DNA from: an uncultured Clostridia bacterium
GTDB taxonomy: Bacteria; Bacillota; Clostridia; Oscillospirales; Acutalibacteraceae
Direction of reading: 5' to 3'
DNA: 9,048 nucleotides
Assembly: GCA_947302895.1 (NCBI GenBank)
Contig: CAMYWU010000048.1
Location: 1-9,048, forward strand
Position 1 is the first letter of the stretch; each line of letters begins with the position of its first letter. A program made the translations under genes and the position numbers. A model generated the notes under the pieces. The model saw nothing but the letters and a program-made list of their open reading frames with translations. It ran no database searches and was not told where the DNA came from. Shown here one piece after another: positions 1 through 6,728 of this stretch.

Positions 1-1
1 C

Positions 2-484
2 GGTAAGGGCGGCAGCGTAGTTAAGGAGCTGCAGTCCACGTTTGAGGTTGAAATCATCACTGAGGACGACGGCAGAATCACAGTTTGCGGCACAGACCTT
101 GACAAGTGCAACGGCGCTGCATCCGTAATCAGCCTCATCGTTAACGGTCCCGAGGTCGGTGCGTTCTATAACGCAGAGGTTACCCGCATTATGGGCTTCG
201 GCGCATTCGCAAAGATTGCTCCCGGCGTTGAGGGACTTGTTCACATCTCGCGCCTTGACGTTAAGAGAACCGAAAAGGTTGAGGATGTTGTTAACATCGG
301 CGATTCAATCATCGTTAAGTGTATTGAAATCGACGACCAGGGCAGAATTAACCTTTCAAGAAGGGATGCACTCATTGAGCTTGAGGGAATGACTCCCGAA
401 AACGATATTGAGGAAGAAAACAAAAAGCCCAGAAGAGACGGCAACAGAGGCGGTCATCACAACCGCAGACCTAAGAAGGACTAA
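2..484 (+). CDS. pnp: Polynucleotide phosphorylase, C-terminal part (partial, 5' end outside window)
   Basis: This is the last 160 codons of a gene that starts left of the window. PNPase is a phosphorolytic 3'-5' exoribonuclease acting in mRNA decay; only its RNA-binding tail is present. The fragment opens on the KH-domain GXXG loop (GKGG, fragment residues 1-4) and the KH fold runs to about residue 54. An S1 domain follows at about 56-128, with the characteristic stretches VTRIMGFGAFAKI, EGLVHISRL and GRINLSRRDAL. The final 30 residues are a hydrophilic, Arg/Lys/Gly-rich tail (PRRDGNRGG... RRPKKD), as is common in PNPases. The catalytic RNase PH domains lie outside the window. The stop TAA at 482-484 is followed at once by an intrinsic terminator. 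The KH plus S1 order and the wording of the S1 motif make PNPase far more likely than another S1 protein such as RpsA or RNase R. Confidence 0.95.
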   Translation, partial: GKGGSVVKELQSTFEVEIITEDDGRITVCGTDLDKCNGAASVISLIVNGPEVGAFYNAEVTRIMGFGAFAKIAPGVEGLVHISRLDVKRTEKVEDVVNIGDSIIVKCIEIDDQGRINLSRRDALIELEGMTPENDIEEENKKPRRDGNRGGHHNRRPKKD

Positions 485-486
485 TC

Positions 487-518
487 AAAAATGCAACTCA
501 TTATGAGTTGCATTTTTT
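487..518 (+). terminator. Rho-independent terminator of pnp
   Basis: A 14-bp perfect stem (AAAAATGCAACTCA / TGAGTTGCATTTTT) with a 3-nt loop begins 2 nt after the pnp stop codon and ends in a run of six T. Because the stem is A-rich on its left arm and T-rich on its right, it could also stop transcription in the other direction. Confidence 0.9.
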
Positions 519-610
519 GTGGTCCGTGGCTCGTGATTCGTGGTCTGTGATATAATTTCGGCGCTTGCGCCCCGAAACTCCACTCTTAACCCTCCACTCT
601 TCACTCTAAT
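519..610. repeat. Degenerate 7-bp repeat arrays flanking a GC-rich hairpin
   Basis: From 519 to 553 five heptamers follow one another with consensus GTGRTYC (GTGGTCC, GTGGCTC, GTGATTC, GTGGTCT, GTGATAT). From 581 to 608 four more follow the pattern CACTCTT / AACCCTC / CACTCTT / CACTCTA. Between them lies a GC-rich inverted repeat, TTTCGG (556-561) with CCGAAA (572-577), carrying an inner CG/CG pairing. The architecture (period-7 arm, hairpin, period-7 arm) recurs at the right end of the window around 8863-8977. There is no open reading frame. It looks like a small interspersed intergenic repeat element; its function and mobility are unknown. Confidence 0.6.
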
Positions 611-622
611 TATAAATAATAA

Positions 623-651
623 TTGACAAAGTTATATCTTAATGCTATTAT
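623..651 (+). promoter_or_regulatory. Promoter of the thrS T-box leader
   Basis: A perfect -35 box TTGACA (623-628), a 17-bp spacer and a near-consensus -10 box TATTAT (646-651) form a strong housekeeping-sigma promoter. The transcript should start near 658, immediately before the T-box Stem I. Confidence 0.8.
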
Positions 652-657
652 ATAGCC

Positions 658-883
658 GACAAGAGAAATTGCAGATGGGAACAATGCCTTTTGGTTAAAG
701 CTATAGAGAGCGCTTGGCTGGTGAAAAAGCGTGCGGCGGCAAAATGGATACCACCCCTGAGAGCGCATAGGAAATGATGCGACGTATGCCTGCGTTAAAG
801 GCTTTGAGTGATATCATTAATTTGATATAATTCAGGTGGAACCGTGCTTTTGCACCCTGATTTTTCAGGGTGCTTTATTTTTT
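658..883 (+). promoter_or_regulatory. Threonine-specific T-box riboswitch controlling thrS
   Basis: The leader senses uncharged tRNA-Thr and allows readthrough into thrS when threonyl-tRNA is scarce. Stem I has an AGAGAG stretch (705-710) and an apical hairpin CGCTT (711-715) / AAGCG (727-731) whose loop contains GGTGAAA, as in canonical Stem I distal loops. The likely specifier is ACC at 750-752, a threonine codon followed by a purine. The T-box AGGTGGAACCGTG sits at 834-846. The antiterminator can be drawn exactly: TCAGG (832-836) pairs with CCTGA (856-860), a 7-nt bulge TGGAACC (837-843) carries the TGGA that should pair with the tRNA acceptor end, and GTGC (844-847) pairs with GCAC (852-855) around a TTTT loop. 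The competing terminator uses 852-873. The gene downstream is thrS, which agrees with the specifier. Confidence 0.95.
852..883 (+). terminator. T-box regulated intrinsic terminator of the thrS leader
   Basis: The stem GCACCCTGA (852-860) / TCAGGGTGC (865-873) with a TTTT loop is followed by a T-rich stretch (874-883, interrupted by one A). Its left arm is the same sequence that forms the 3' half of the antiterminator, so the two structures exclude each other. Confidence 0.92.
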
Positions 884-914
884 AAAAAATCCGAGTAAAA
901 CAGGAGGAATTAAT

Positions 915-2852
915 ATGAATATAACTTTAAAAGATGGCAGTATTCTTGAATATTCCGAAGCTAAAACGGCTGCGGACATTTGCAAGGATATTTCAATGGG
1001 GCTTTTCAGAAATGCCTGCGCCTGCAAAATTAACGGCGCTGTTGCAGATTTGAGAAGCGTTATCAGCGAGGATGCAAGTCTTGAAATCTTAACCTTTGAC
1101 GACGAGGACGGCAGAAAAGCGTTTAACCATACCGCTTCCCACATTATGGCTCAGGCGGTTAAAAGGCTCTATCCCGAGGCAAAGCTTACAATCGGTCCTG
1201 CAATTGAAAACGGCTTTTACTATGATTTTGATGTTGAAAAATCATTTTCACCCGAGGATTTGGAGAAAATTGAGGGCGAGATGAAGAAAATTGTCAAGGA
1301 AGGGCTTGAAATTGAAAAATTCACTCTTCCCGTCCCCGAGGCAATAGCGCTTATGCAGGAGAAAAACGAGCCCTATAAGGTTGAGCTTATTAACGAGCAC
1401 GCCGACAAGGGCGAGGCAATCAGCTTCTATAAGCAGGGCGAATTCACCGAGCTTTGCGCAGGTCCCCATATTATGGATATGAAAACCATCAAGGCTTTCA
1501 AACTAACTCAGTGCACGGGCGCATACTGGAGAGGCGACGAGAAGAATAAGATGCTCTGCCGTGTTTACGGTATTGCATTTCCGAAGGCTTCAATGCTTGA
1601 GGAATACTTAACAGCACTTGAAGAAGCTAAAAAGCGCGATCACAATAAGCTCGGCAGAGAGCTTGAATTGTTTACAACTGTTGATTATATCGGTCAGGGA
1701 CTTCCGATTATGCTTCCCAAGGGCGCAAAGGTTATTCAGATTTTACAGCGCTGGGTTGAGGATGAAGAAGCTAAAAGAGGATGGCAGCTTACCAAAACAC
1801 CGTTTATGGCTAAGAGCGATTTATATAAAATCAGCGGCCACTGGGACCACTATAAGGACGGTATGTTTGTTTTAGGCGATGAGGAGAAGGACAAGGAGGT
1901 TTTTGCTCTGCGTCCTATGACCTGTCCCTTCCAGTATCAGGCATATCTCAACAAGCCCCGTTCATACAGGGATTTACCGCTTCGCTATGATGAAACCTCA
2001 ACTCTTTTCAGAAACGAGGCTTCGGGAGAGATGCACGGACTTATCCGTGTTCGCCAGTTCACAATTTCCGAAGGACACCTTATGTGCCGTCCCGACCAGC
2101 TTGAGGACGAATTCAGACGATGCCTTGAGCTTTGCGAATATATGCTCGAAACAATCGGACTTAAAGAGGATGTTTCTTACCGATTCTCGCAGTGGGACCC
2201 CAATGACAGAGCGAAATATATAGGAACCGAGGAGGAATGGAATGAAACCCAGGATATTATGAAGAATATCCTTGACGACCTTGGACTTGACTACAAAATC
2301 GGCATTGGTGAAGCAGCGTTCTACGGACCGAAGCTCGATATTCAGATTAAGAATGTTTTCGGCAAAGAGGACACTCTTATTACAATTCAGATAGACAGAA
2401 TGATTGCCGAAAAATTCGGAATGGAATATGTTGATTCCGACGGACAGAAGAAAAATCCGATTATTATTCACAGAACATCAATCGGCTGTTATGAAAGAAC
2501 GCTTGCACTTCTTATAGAAAAATATGCAGGAGCATTCCCGACATGGCTTGCTCCCGTTCAGGTTAAATTCCTTCCGATTGCAGACCGCCATCAGGACTAT
2601 GCAAGAGAGATGATGGGCAAGCTTCAGGAAATCGGCGTTCGCTGCGAGATTGATGACAGAAGCGAAAAGATTGGATTCAAAATCAGAAGCGCACAGATGG
2701 AAAAAATCCCATATATGATTCTTGTTGGCGATAAGGATATTGAGGCAAACACAATCTCTGTTCGTTCAAGAAAGAACGGCGACGAGGGCGCAACCTCAAT
2801 TGATGAATTTATTGCAAGAATCAAGGAAGAGATAGATAGTAAAGCGAGATAG
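915..2852 (+). CDS. thrS: Threonyl-tRNA synthetase
   Basis: This cytosolic class II synthetase charges tRNA-Thr. The ATG at 915 is preceded by AGGAGG (902-907) at 7-nt spacing and gives 645 residues, close to the B. subtilis length; an in-frame GTG at 870 lies inside the terminator hairpin and is rejected. Domains in order: TGS (about 1-62); the editing/SAD region (about 63-225) with its HTASH motif (H72, H76) and C181/H185 in ELCAGPH; the catalytic core (about 250-540) with motif 2 around 359-381 and the zinc ligands expected from E. coli ThrRS at C337, H388 and H519; and the anticodon-binding domain (about 545-645, from PTWLAPVQV). The editing motifs are intact, so proofreading of Ser-tRNA-Thr is expected. 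One oddity is CPFQ (337-340), where E. coli has CPGH after the zinc cysteine. Expression is controlled by the T-box upstream. No terminator is visible after the gene. Confidence 0.97.
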   Translation: MNITLKDGSILEYSEAKTAADICKDISMGLFRNACACKINGAVADLRSVISEDASLEILTFDDEDGRKAFNHTASHIMAQAVKRLYPEAKLTIGPAIENGFYYDFDVEKSFSPEDLEKIEGEMKKIVKEGLEIEKFTLPVPEAIALMQEKNEPYKVELINEHADKGEAISFYKQGEFTELCAGPHIMDMKTIKAFKLTQCTGAYWRGDEKNKMLCRVYGIAFPKASMLEEYLTALEEAKKRDHNKLGRELELFTTVDYIGQGLPIMLPKGAKVIQILQRWVEDEEAKRGWQLTKTPFMAKSDLYKISGHWDHYKDGMFVLGDEEKDKEVFALRPMTCPFQYQAYLNKPRSYRDLPLRYDETSTLFRNEASGEMHGLIRVRQFTISEGHLMCRPDQLEDEFRRCLELCEYMLETIGLKEDVSYRFSQWDPNDRAKYIGTEEEWNETQDIMKNILDDLGLDYKIGIGEAAFYGPKLDIQIKNVFGKEDTLITIQIDRMIAEKFGMEYVDSDGQKKNPIIIHRTSIGCYERTLALLIEKYAGAFPTWLAPVQVKFLPIADRHQDYAREMMGKLQEIGVRCEIDDRSEKIGFKIRSAQMEKIPYMILVGDKDIEANTISVRSRKNGDEGATSIDEFIARIKEEIDSKAR

Positions 2853-2855
2853 GTT

Positions 2856-2881
2856 TTAGGCGTTAGGTGTTAGGTGTTAGG
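2856..2881. repeat. TTAGGYG heptamer tandem repeat
   Basis: Four nucleotides after the thrS stop codon there are 3.7 tandem heptamers: TTAGGCG, TTAGGTG, TTAGGTG, TTAGG. The unit differs from those at 519-608 and 8863-8977 but the period is the same. No terminator hairpin is visible here, so thrS transcripts may run through it toward the next gene. Confidence 0.75.
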
Positions 2882-2892
2882 AATTCATCAAC

Positions 2893-2936
2893 TTGACGCT
2901 GGTAAAATAACTATTGCATTATTAAAATTATAATGC
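2893..2936 (+). promoter_or_regulatory. Possible promoter and AT-rich inverted repeat upstream of the aldehyde dehydrogenase gene
   Basis: TTGACG (2893-2898) lies 18 bp from CATTAT (2917-2922), a weak promoter candidate. A perfect TATAAT is at 2929-2934 but lacks a -35 box at normal distance. GCATTAT (2916-2922) and ATAATGC (2930-2936) form a 7-bp inverted repeat with a 7-nt centre that covers both -10 candidates, so it could be a repressor operator or a weak hairpin. The assignment is tentative. Confidence 0.35.
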
Positions 2937-2972
2937 TAAAATAACAACGAAATAAAAAAGAGAGGTAAAACT

Positions 2973-4478
2973 ATGGAAAAGCTCAAATATTTTGTAAACG
3001 GTGAGTTCAAAGATTCCAAGACCGATGTTTGGTACGACCTTCATAATCCCTCAACAGGTGAGGTAACAGGTCAGGCTCCGTGCTGCACAAACGATGAGGT
3101 TTTAGAGGCTATTGAAGCTGCTAAGGCTGCATATCCTGCTTGGAGAGCAACTCCCGCAAGAAAAAGAACTCAGATTCTCTTTAACGTAAGAGATCTTCTC
3201 ATTAAGCACACCGATGAGCTCACTCAGATTGTTTGCGAAGAAAACGGCAAAACCTGGGCTGAGGCGCTCGGCGATGTTGGTAAAGCTCAGGAAGGAACAG
3301 AGCTTGCAACTCAGGCAACATCTCTTATGATGGGCGAAAGCCTTATGGATGCTTCAACCGGCTTTGATACTGTTAAGTATCGTGAGCCCATGGGCGTTTT
3401 TGCAGGTATTGTTCCTGTAAACTTCCCCGCAATGATTCCGTTTGGATGGATGGCTCCCGTTTGTCTTGCATGCGGAAACACAATGGTTCTTAAGGCTGCT
3501 TCTCTCACTCCGAGAACTGCTATGAGAATCGCAGAGCTTTATAAAGAAGCAGGCGTTCCCGATGGCGTTATCAACGTTGTAACCTGCTCCAGAAACGAGA
3601 TTAACACAATTCTTGAGCATCCCGATGTTAAGGGTATTACCTTCGTTGGCTCAACTCCCGTTGGTCTTAAGATTTATGAAAAGGCTGCTTCAACAGGTAA
3701 GCGCTGCCAGGCTCTCTGCCAGGCTAAGAACCACGCTCTTGTTATGGAGGATTGTGCTCTTGAAAGAACTGTTGCAGGCGTTATCAACTCAGCATTCGGC
3801 TGCGGCGGTCAGAGATGTATGGCTCTTTCAGCTTGCGTTGTTGAGGAAAGCATTGTTGATAAGTTCGTTGCAGAGCTCAAGAAGCAGATTGCTTCAGTAA
3901 ACTGCGGTCCTGCGTGGGATAAGAACACCCGCCTTGGTCCGATTACATATGAAAAGCACTACCATGAGGTTCTTGCTGATATCCAGAAGGGTATTGATGA
4001 GGGTGCAACTCTTGCTGTTGACGGACGTAACCCCGAGGTTCCTGCCGGCTATGAAAACGGTTACTTCGTTGGACCTACAGTATTCACAGACGTAACCGAT
4101 GATATGACAATCGGTCAGGAAGAGGTATTCGGTCCTGTTCTTTGCATTAAGACCTGCAAGAATTTTGAGGACGGTCTTGCAAAGATGAACGCAAACCCCT
4201 ATGCAAACGGTTCTGTTATCTATACTCAGAGCGGCTACTATGCTCGTCAGTTTGCAAGATACACAGACGGCGGTCAGGTTGGTATCAACGTTGGTATTCC
4301 TGTTCCCGTTGGCTTCGTTCCGTTCAGCGGACACAAGCAGAGCTTCTTTGGCGATCTCCACTGCCTTGGCAAGGATGCATATCGCTTCTTCACAGAGAGC
4401 AAGTCAGTAACTCAGCACTGGTTTGACGAGGAAGAGAAGAAGGCAAAGGAAGTAGACACCTGGGACGGTCTTCTCTAA
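2973..4478 (+). CDS. CoA-acylating aldehyde dehydrogenase, methylmalonate-semialdehyde dehydrogenase (MmsA/IolA) family
   Basis: This 501-residue protein has the NAD-dependent aldehyde dehydrogenase fold and typical MmsA/IolA length. By family it would oxidise (methyl)malonate semialdehyde to propionyl- or acetyl-CoA in the cytosol. Visible landmarks are the oxyanion Asn in PVNFPAMIPFGWM (N150), the NAD-site lysine in MVLKAAS (K174), GSTPVG (226-231), the catalytic cysteine in GQRCMALS (C282, preceded by R281), EEVFGPVL (E384), and the family-specific C-terminal stretch GINVGIPVPVGFVPFSGHKQSFFGD. QALCQAKNH (246-254) replaces the usual ALDH ELGGK segment, as in CoA-acylating members. GAGAGG (2960-2965) lies 7 nt before the ATG. 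Oddities: K104 stands where the family normally has a substrate-carboxylate Arg, and there are 16 cysteines. No inositol or valine catabolism genes are adjacent, so the true substrate is uncertain. The gene symbol is left blank for that reason. Confidence 0.88.
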   Translation: MEKLKYFVNGEFKDSKTDVWYDLHNPSTGEVTGQAPCCTNDEVLEAIEAAKAAYPAWRATPARKRTQILFNVRDLLIKHTDELTQIVCEENGKTWAEALGDVGKAQEGTELATQATSLMMGESLMDASTGFDTVKYREPMGVFAGIVPVNFPAMIPFGWMAPVCLACGNTMVLKAASLTPRTAMRIAELYKEAGVPDGVINVVTCSRNEINTILEHPDVKGITFVGSTPVGLKIYEKAASTGKRCQALCQAKNHALVMEDCALERTVAGVINSAFGCGGQRCMALSACVVEESIVDKFVAELKKQIASVNCGPAWDKNTRLGPITYEKHYHEVLADIQKGIDEGATLAVDGRNPEVPAGYENGYFVGPTVFTDVTDDMTIGQEEVFGPVLCIKTCKNFEDGLAKMNANPYANGSVIYTQSGYYARQFARYTDGGQVGINVGIPVPVGFVPFSGHKQSFFGDLHCLGKDAYRFFTESKSVTQHWFDEEEKKAKEVDTWDGLL

Positions 4479-4563
4479 GGCTTGCTAAAAAGCGCACAAC
4501 CGCGCCAAATTGATTGTAGGGTGCGACTTCTACGGCGCACAGCAGAAAATTCGTTTATTAAAG
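4479..4563. other. Intergenic stretch between convergent genes, no gene seen
   Basis: No coding sequence is supported here. A small GC-rich inverted repeat, GTGCG (4521-4525) / CGCAC (4536-4540), lies within it and GTAG (4516-4519) could alternatively pair with CTAC (4530-4533). It resembles other intergenic repeat debris more than a functional RNA. Confidence 0.4.
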
Positions 4564-4598
4564 AAAAATCCCACGGACATCGAATCCGTGGGATTTTT
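4564..4598. terminator. Bidirectional intrinsic terminator between the aldehyde dehydrogenase gene and htpG
   Basis: A 14-bp perfect stem, AAAAATCCCACGGA (4564-4577) / TCCGTGGGATTTTT (4585-4598), surrounds a 7-nt loop. The A-run on one arm and T-run on the other let it end transcription from both sides, which fits the convergent genes flanking it. Confidence 0.88.
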
Positions 4599-4604
4599 GG
4601 CGCT

Positions 4605-4663
4605 TTCCGTTTTTTGCTCGGGGGCGGTACCTTTGTACAGCTCCCGCTCGCAAGAAAACGGAA
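4605..4663. repeat. Long imperfect inverted repeat (two-part hairpin) downstream of htpG
   Basis: The outer arms TTCCGTTTTTTGC (4605-4617) and GCAAGAAAACGGAA (4650-4663) pair with one bulge. Inside, CGGGGGCGGTAC (4619-4630) pairs with GTACAGCTCCCG (4635-4646) in 11 of 12 positions (one G-T wobble, one G-A mismatch) around a CTTT loop. It lies 35 nt past the htpG stop and before the terminator in the htpG direction. It may be a processed 3'-end structure or a member of an interspersed repeat family. Confidence 0.6.
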
Positions 4664-4698
4664 TTCTGCATCTTTTTCGCTAAGCCTTTGTTTATTTA

Positions 4699-6579
4699 TT
4701 ATATCATTAAATCAACAATGCTGTCCGCAAGTTCAGTGGGATTGTCTATTGTTAAGCCTGCAATCAGTCGAGCCTGTGAATAGAGTATTTTTGTGTACTT
4801 TGCAAGTGTTTCATCATCGGCAGCTTTCAGCTTTTCACAAATCGGATGATTTGAATTGATTTCAAGCACAAGCTGAGCCTTAACTCCCTCGTTTGCGCCG
4901 GGCATCTGGGAAAGCACCTTTGCCATTTCAAGAGAAACATAGCCCTCTGCCGAAAGGCTGACTGCGTGGGAGCCGAGATTGTTTGTGAGCTTTATTGAGG
5001 AAACCTCGCTGCCGAGGATATCCTTCATTTTATCAAGAAGCTCCTTTGCCTCCTCGTTCTTCTTCTGAGCGGCTTCCTTTTCGGCATCCGTGCTTAAATC
5101 AACATCGTCCTTGAGGATGTTTGCAAACTGTTTGCCGTCGTATTCGAGCAGCATCTGGATTGCAAATTCATCAACATCATCTGTGAAATAAAGAACCTCA
5201 AAGCCCTTTTCCTTAACTGCTTCGCACTGGGGAAGAAGGGTGATTTTTTCTTCGCTTTCGCCGCAGGCATAGTAAATCTTATCCTGGCTGTCAGCCATTC
5301 TTTCCCTGTATTCCTTAAGCGTTGCAAAGCCGCCGTTTGAGGATTTGAATATGAGCAAATCCTTTAAGCCGTCTTTATTCATACCGTAGTCGGCATAAAC
5401 GCCCCATTTTAGCTGGGTGCCGAAGGTTTTGAAAAATTCCTCGTATTTTTCACGGTCATTTTTAAGAAGCTTTGCAAGCTCGCTCTTAATCTTTTTATCA
5501 ATTGCCTTTGCAATGATTTTAAGCTGATGGTCGTGCTGAAGAATTTCACGTGAAATATTAAGGCTTAAATCAGCGCTGTCAACAAGACCTTTAACAAAGC
5601 TGAAATAATCGGGAAGCAAATCGGCGCATTTTTCCATAATCATAACGCCGTTTGTATAGAGTGCAAGTCCCTTTTCATAATCCTTTGAATAGAAATCAAA
5701 TGGCGCATTTTTAGGAATGAACATAAGCGCATCAAAGGTTGCCTGACCTTCGGTTTTTGAATGAATAACAAGCGCAGGGTCGTTGTAGTCAAAGAATTTC
5801 TGTTTGTAAAATTCGCTGTATTCCTCTTCCTTGATTTCACTTTTGCTCTTGCGCCAGAGCGGAACCTGGGAATTGAGAACTTCATCGTTTATTTCGGTTA
5901 TATATTCACCCTCATTATCGGGATCAGGAACCTGGGAGGTCATCTCCATAACAATGGGATAGCGGATATAATCGCTGTATTTCTTAACGAGCTCCTGAAT
6001 TGTATACTGTTCAAGATATTCATCAAAGCTGTCGTTTTCGGTATTATCCTTTATATGAAGAATAACCGTTGTTCCACGTTCTGCCTTTTCGCAGGGCTCA
6101 ATAGTATAACCGTCCGCACCCTCGGAAACCCATTTGTTTGCTTCATCGCTTCCGAGCGCCTTTGAGATAACCTCAACCTTATCGGCAACCATAAATGAGG
6201 AATAAAAACCAACGCCGAACTGACCGATAACCTCAACATCATCTATGCCCTCAGTGCCTTCATTTTCCTGCTTGAAATTAAGCGAGTCGGATTTTGCGAT
6301 TGTTCCGAGATTTGTTTCAAGCTCCTCGGCTGTCATACCAATTCCGCAATCGGAAAGGGTAAGGGTTCGGTTTTCCTTATCAAGCTCAATTCTAATTTTC
6401 AAATCATCCTTGGAAGCGTTTATGCTGCCGTCGGTCAGCGACTTGAAATATAGCTTATCCGTTGCGTCGCTTGCGTTTGAAATAAGCTCACGAAGGAAAA
6501 TCTCCTTGTGGGTGTAAATTGAATTAATCATCATATCGAGCAGCTTTTTTGATTCTGCCTTAAACTGCTTTTTTCTCAT
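4699..6579 (-). CDS. htpG: Molecular chaperone HtpG (bacterial Hsp90)
   Basis: HtpG is a homodimeric cytosolic ATP-dependent chaperone. The 626-residue product is full length. The N-terminal GHKL ATPase domain (about 1-215) has FLRELISNASDA with E31 and N35, DCGIGM (D77), and the glycine-rich lid segment GQFGVGFYSSFMV (119-131). The middle domain (about 225-490) includes LNISREILQ with R344, and the dimerisation domain covers about 500-626. The start chosen is the ATG at 6579 (MRKKQFKAESKKLL..., the family's usual N-terminus), with AAGGTG 6 nt upstream on the minus strand; an in-frame TTG at 6594 would overlap that ribosome binding site. The cytosolic bacterial form is indicated by the absence of a charged linker or targeting signal. 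A promoter and a CIRCE element lie directly upstream, predicting HrcA control and heat induction. It is divergent from the glycosyltransferase gene. Confidence 0.97.
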   Translation of the reverse strand: MRKKQFKAESKKLLDMMINSIYTHKEIFLRELISNASDATDKLYFKSLTDGSINASKDDLKIRIELDKENRTLTLSDCGIGMTAEELETNLGTIAKSDSLNFKQENEGTEGIDDVEVIGQFGVGFYSSFMVADKVEVISKALGSDEANKWVSEGADGYTIEPCEKAERGTTVILHIKDNTENDSFDEYLEQYTIQELVKKYSDYIRYPIVMEMTSQVPDPDNEGEYITEINDEVLNSQVPLWRKSKSEIKEEEYSEFYKQKFFDYNDPALVIHSKTEGQATFDALMFIPKNAPFDFYSKDYEKGLALYTNGVMIMEKCADLLPDYFSFVKGLVDSADLSLNISREILQHDHQLKIIAKAIDKKIKSELAKLLKNDREKYEEFFKTFGTQLKWGVYADYGMNKDGLKDLLIFKSSNGGFATLKEYRERMADSQDKIYYACGESEEKITLLPQCEAVKEKGFEVLYFTDDVDEFAIQMLLEYDGKQFANILKDDVDLSTDAEKEAAQKKNEEAKELLDKMKDILGSEVSSIKLTNNLGSHAVSLSAEGYVSLEMAKVLSQMPGANEGVKAQLVLEINSNHPICEKLKAADDETLAKYTKILYSQARLIAGLTIDNPTELADSIVDLMI

Positions 6580-6605
6580 AAAAATCACCTTCAAATCTTA
6601 TTGAG

Positions 6606-6632
6606 TTAGCACTCTCAACACAAGAGTGCTAA
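6606..6632 (-). promoter_or_regulatory. CIRCE operator (HrcA binding site) of htpG
   Basis: A perfect CIRCE element, TTAGCACTC, nine nucleotides, GAGTGCTAA, covers the predicted htpG transcription start. HrcA bound here would block initiation until heat or misfolded protein titrates GroEL away. The inverted repeat would also form a stem at the 5' end of the htpG mRNA. Confidence 0.95.
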
Positions 6633-6636
6633 ATAT

Positions 6637-6664
6637 ATTATAGCCTTATTTTTCCTTTTGTCAA
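6637..6664 (-). promoter_or_regulatory. htpG promoter
   Basis: Read on the minus strand, TTGACA (6664-6659) is followed after 16 bp by TATAAT (6642-6637). Both hexamers match the housekeeping-sigma consensus exactly. The -10 box ends 4 bp before the CIRCE element. Confidence 0.88.
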
Positions 6665-6676
6665 TACTAATTATTG

Positions 6677-6705
6677 TTGAAATGCAAATTATATTATGGT
6701 AAGAT
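6677..6705 (+). promoter_or_regulatory. Probable promoter of the gtrB-gtrA pair
   Basis: TTGAAA (6677-6682), a 17-bp spacer and TAAGAT (6700-6705), with an extended -10 TGG (6697-6699), point toward the glycosyltransferase gene. The start would lie near 6712, giving a leader of under 20 nt. Its -35 region sits about 13 bp from the divergent htpG -35 box. Confidence 0.45.
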
Positions 6706-6728
6706 TGTTTTGTTTAGGAGAGGATATT

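Noticed and set aside
519..608. CRISPR-like short repeats
   Set aside because: Units are 7 bp, contiguous and degenerate, with no spacers and no cas genes.
870..914. In-frame GTG at 870 that would lengthen ThrRS by 15 residues
   Set aside because: It lies within the right arm of the leader terminator, and AGGAGG at 902-907 with the ATG at 915 matches the family N-terminus.
1998..2471. 157-codon minus-strand frame inside thrS
   Set aside because: It is an antisense shadow of a well-conserved gene, with no ribosome binding site or promoter.
2856..2881. Telomere-like TTAGG repeat as a replicon end or origin iteron
   Set aside because: It has fewer than four units, lies between ordinary chromosomal genes, and no replication gene or DnaA boxes are nearby.
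3894..4361. 155-codon minus-strand frame inside the dehydrogenase gene
   Set aside because: It is antisense to a strongly conserved coding region, and the translated sequence is low in recognisable structure.
4482..4859. 125-codon plus-strand frame crossing the terminator and the htpG 3' end
   Set aside because: It spans an intrinsic terminator and a hairpin, is antisense to htpG, lacks a ribosome binding site, and its product resembles no family.
6580..6594. TTG at 6594 as the htpG start
   Set aside because: It overlaps the ribosome binding site for the ATG at 6579, which gives the canonical HtpG N-terminus.
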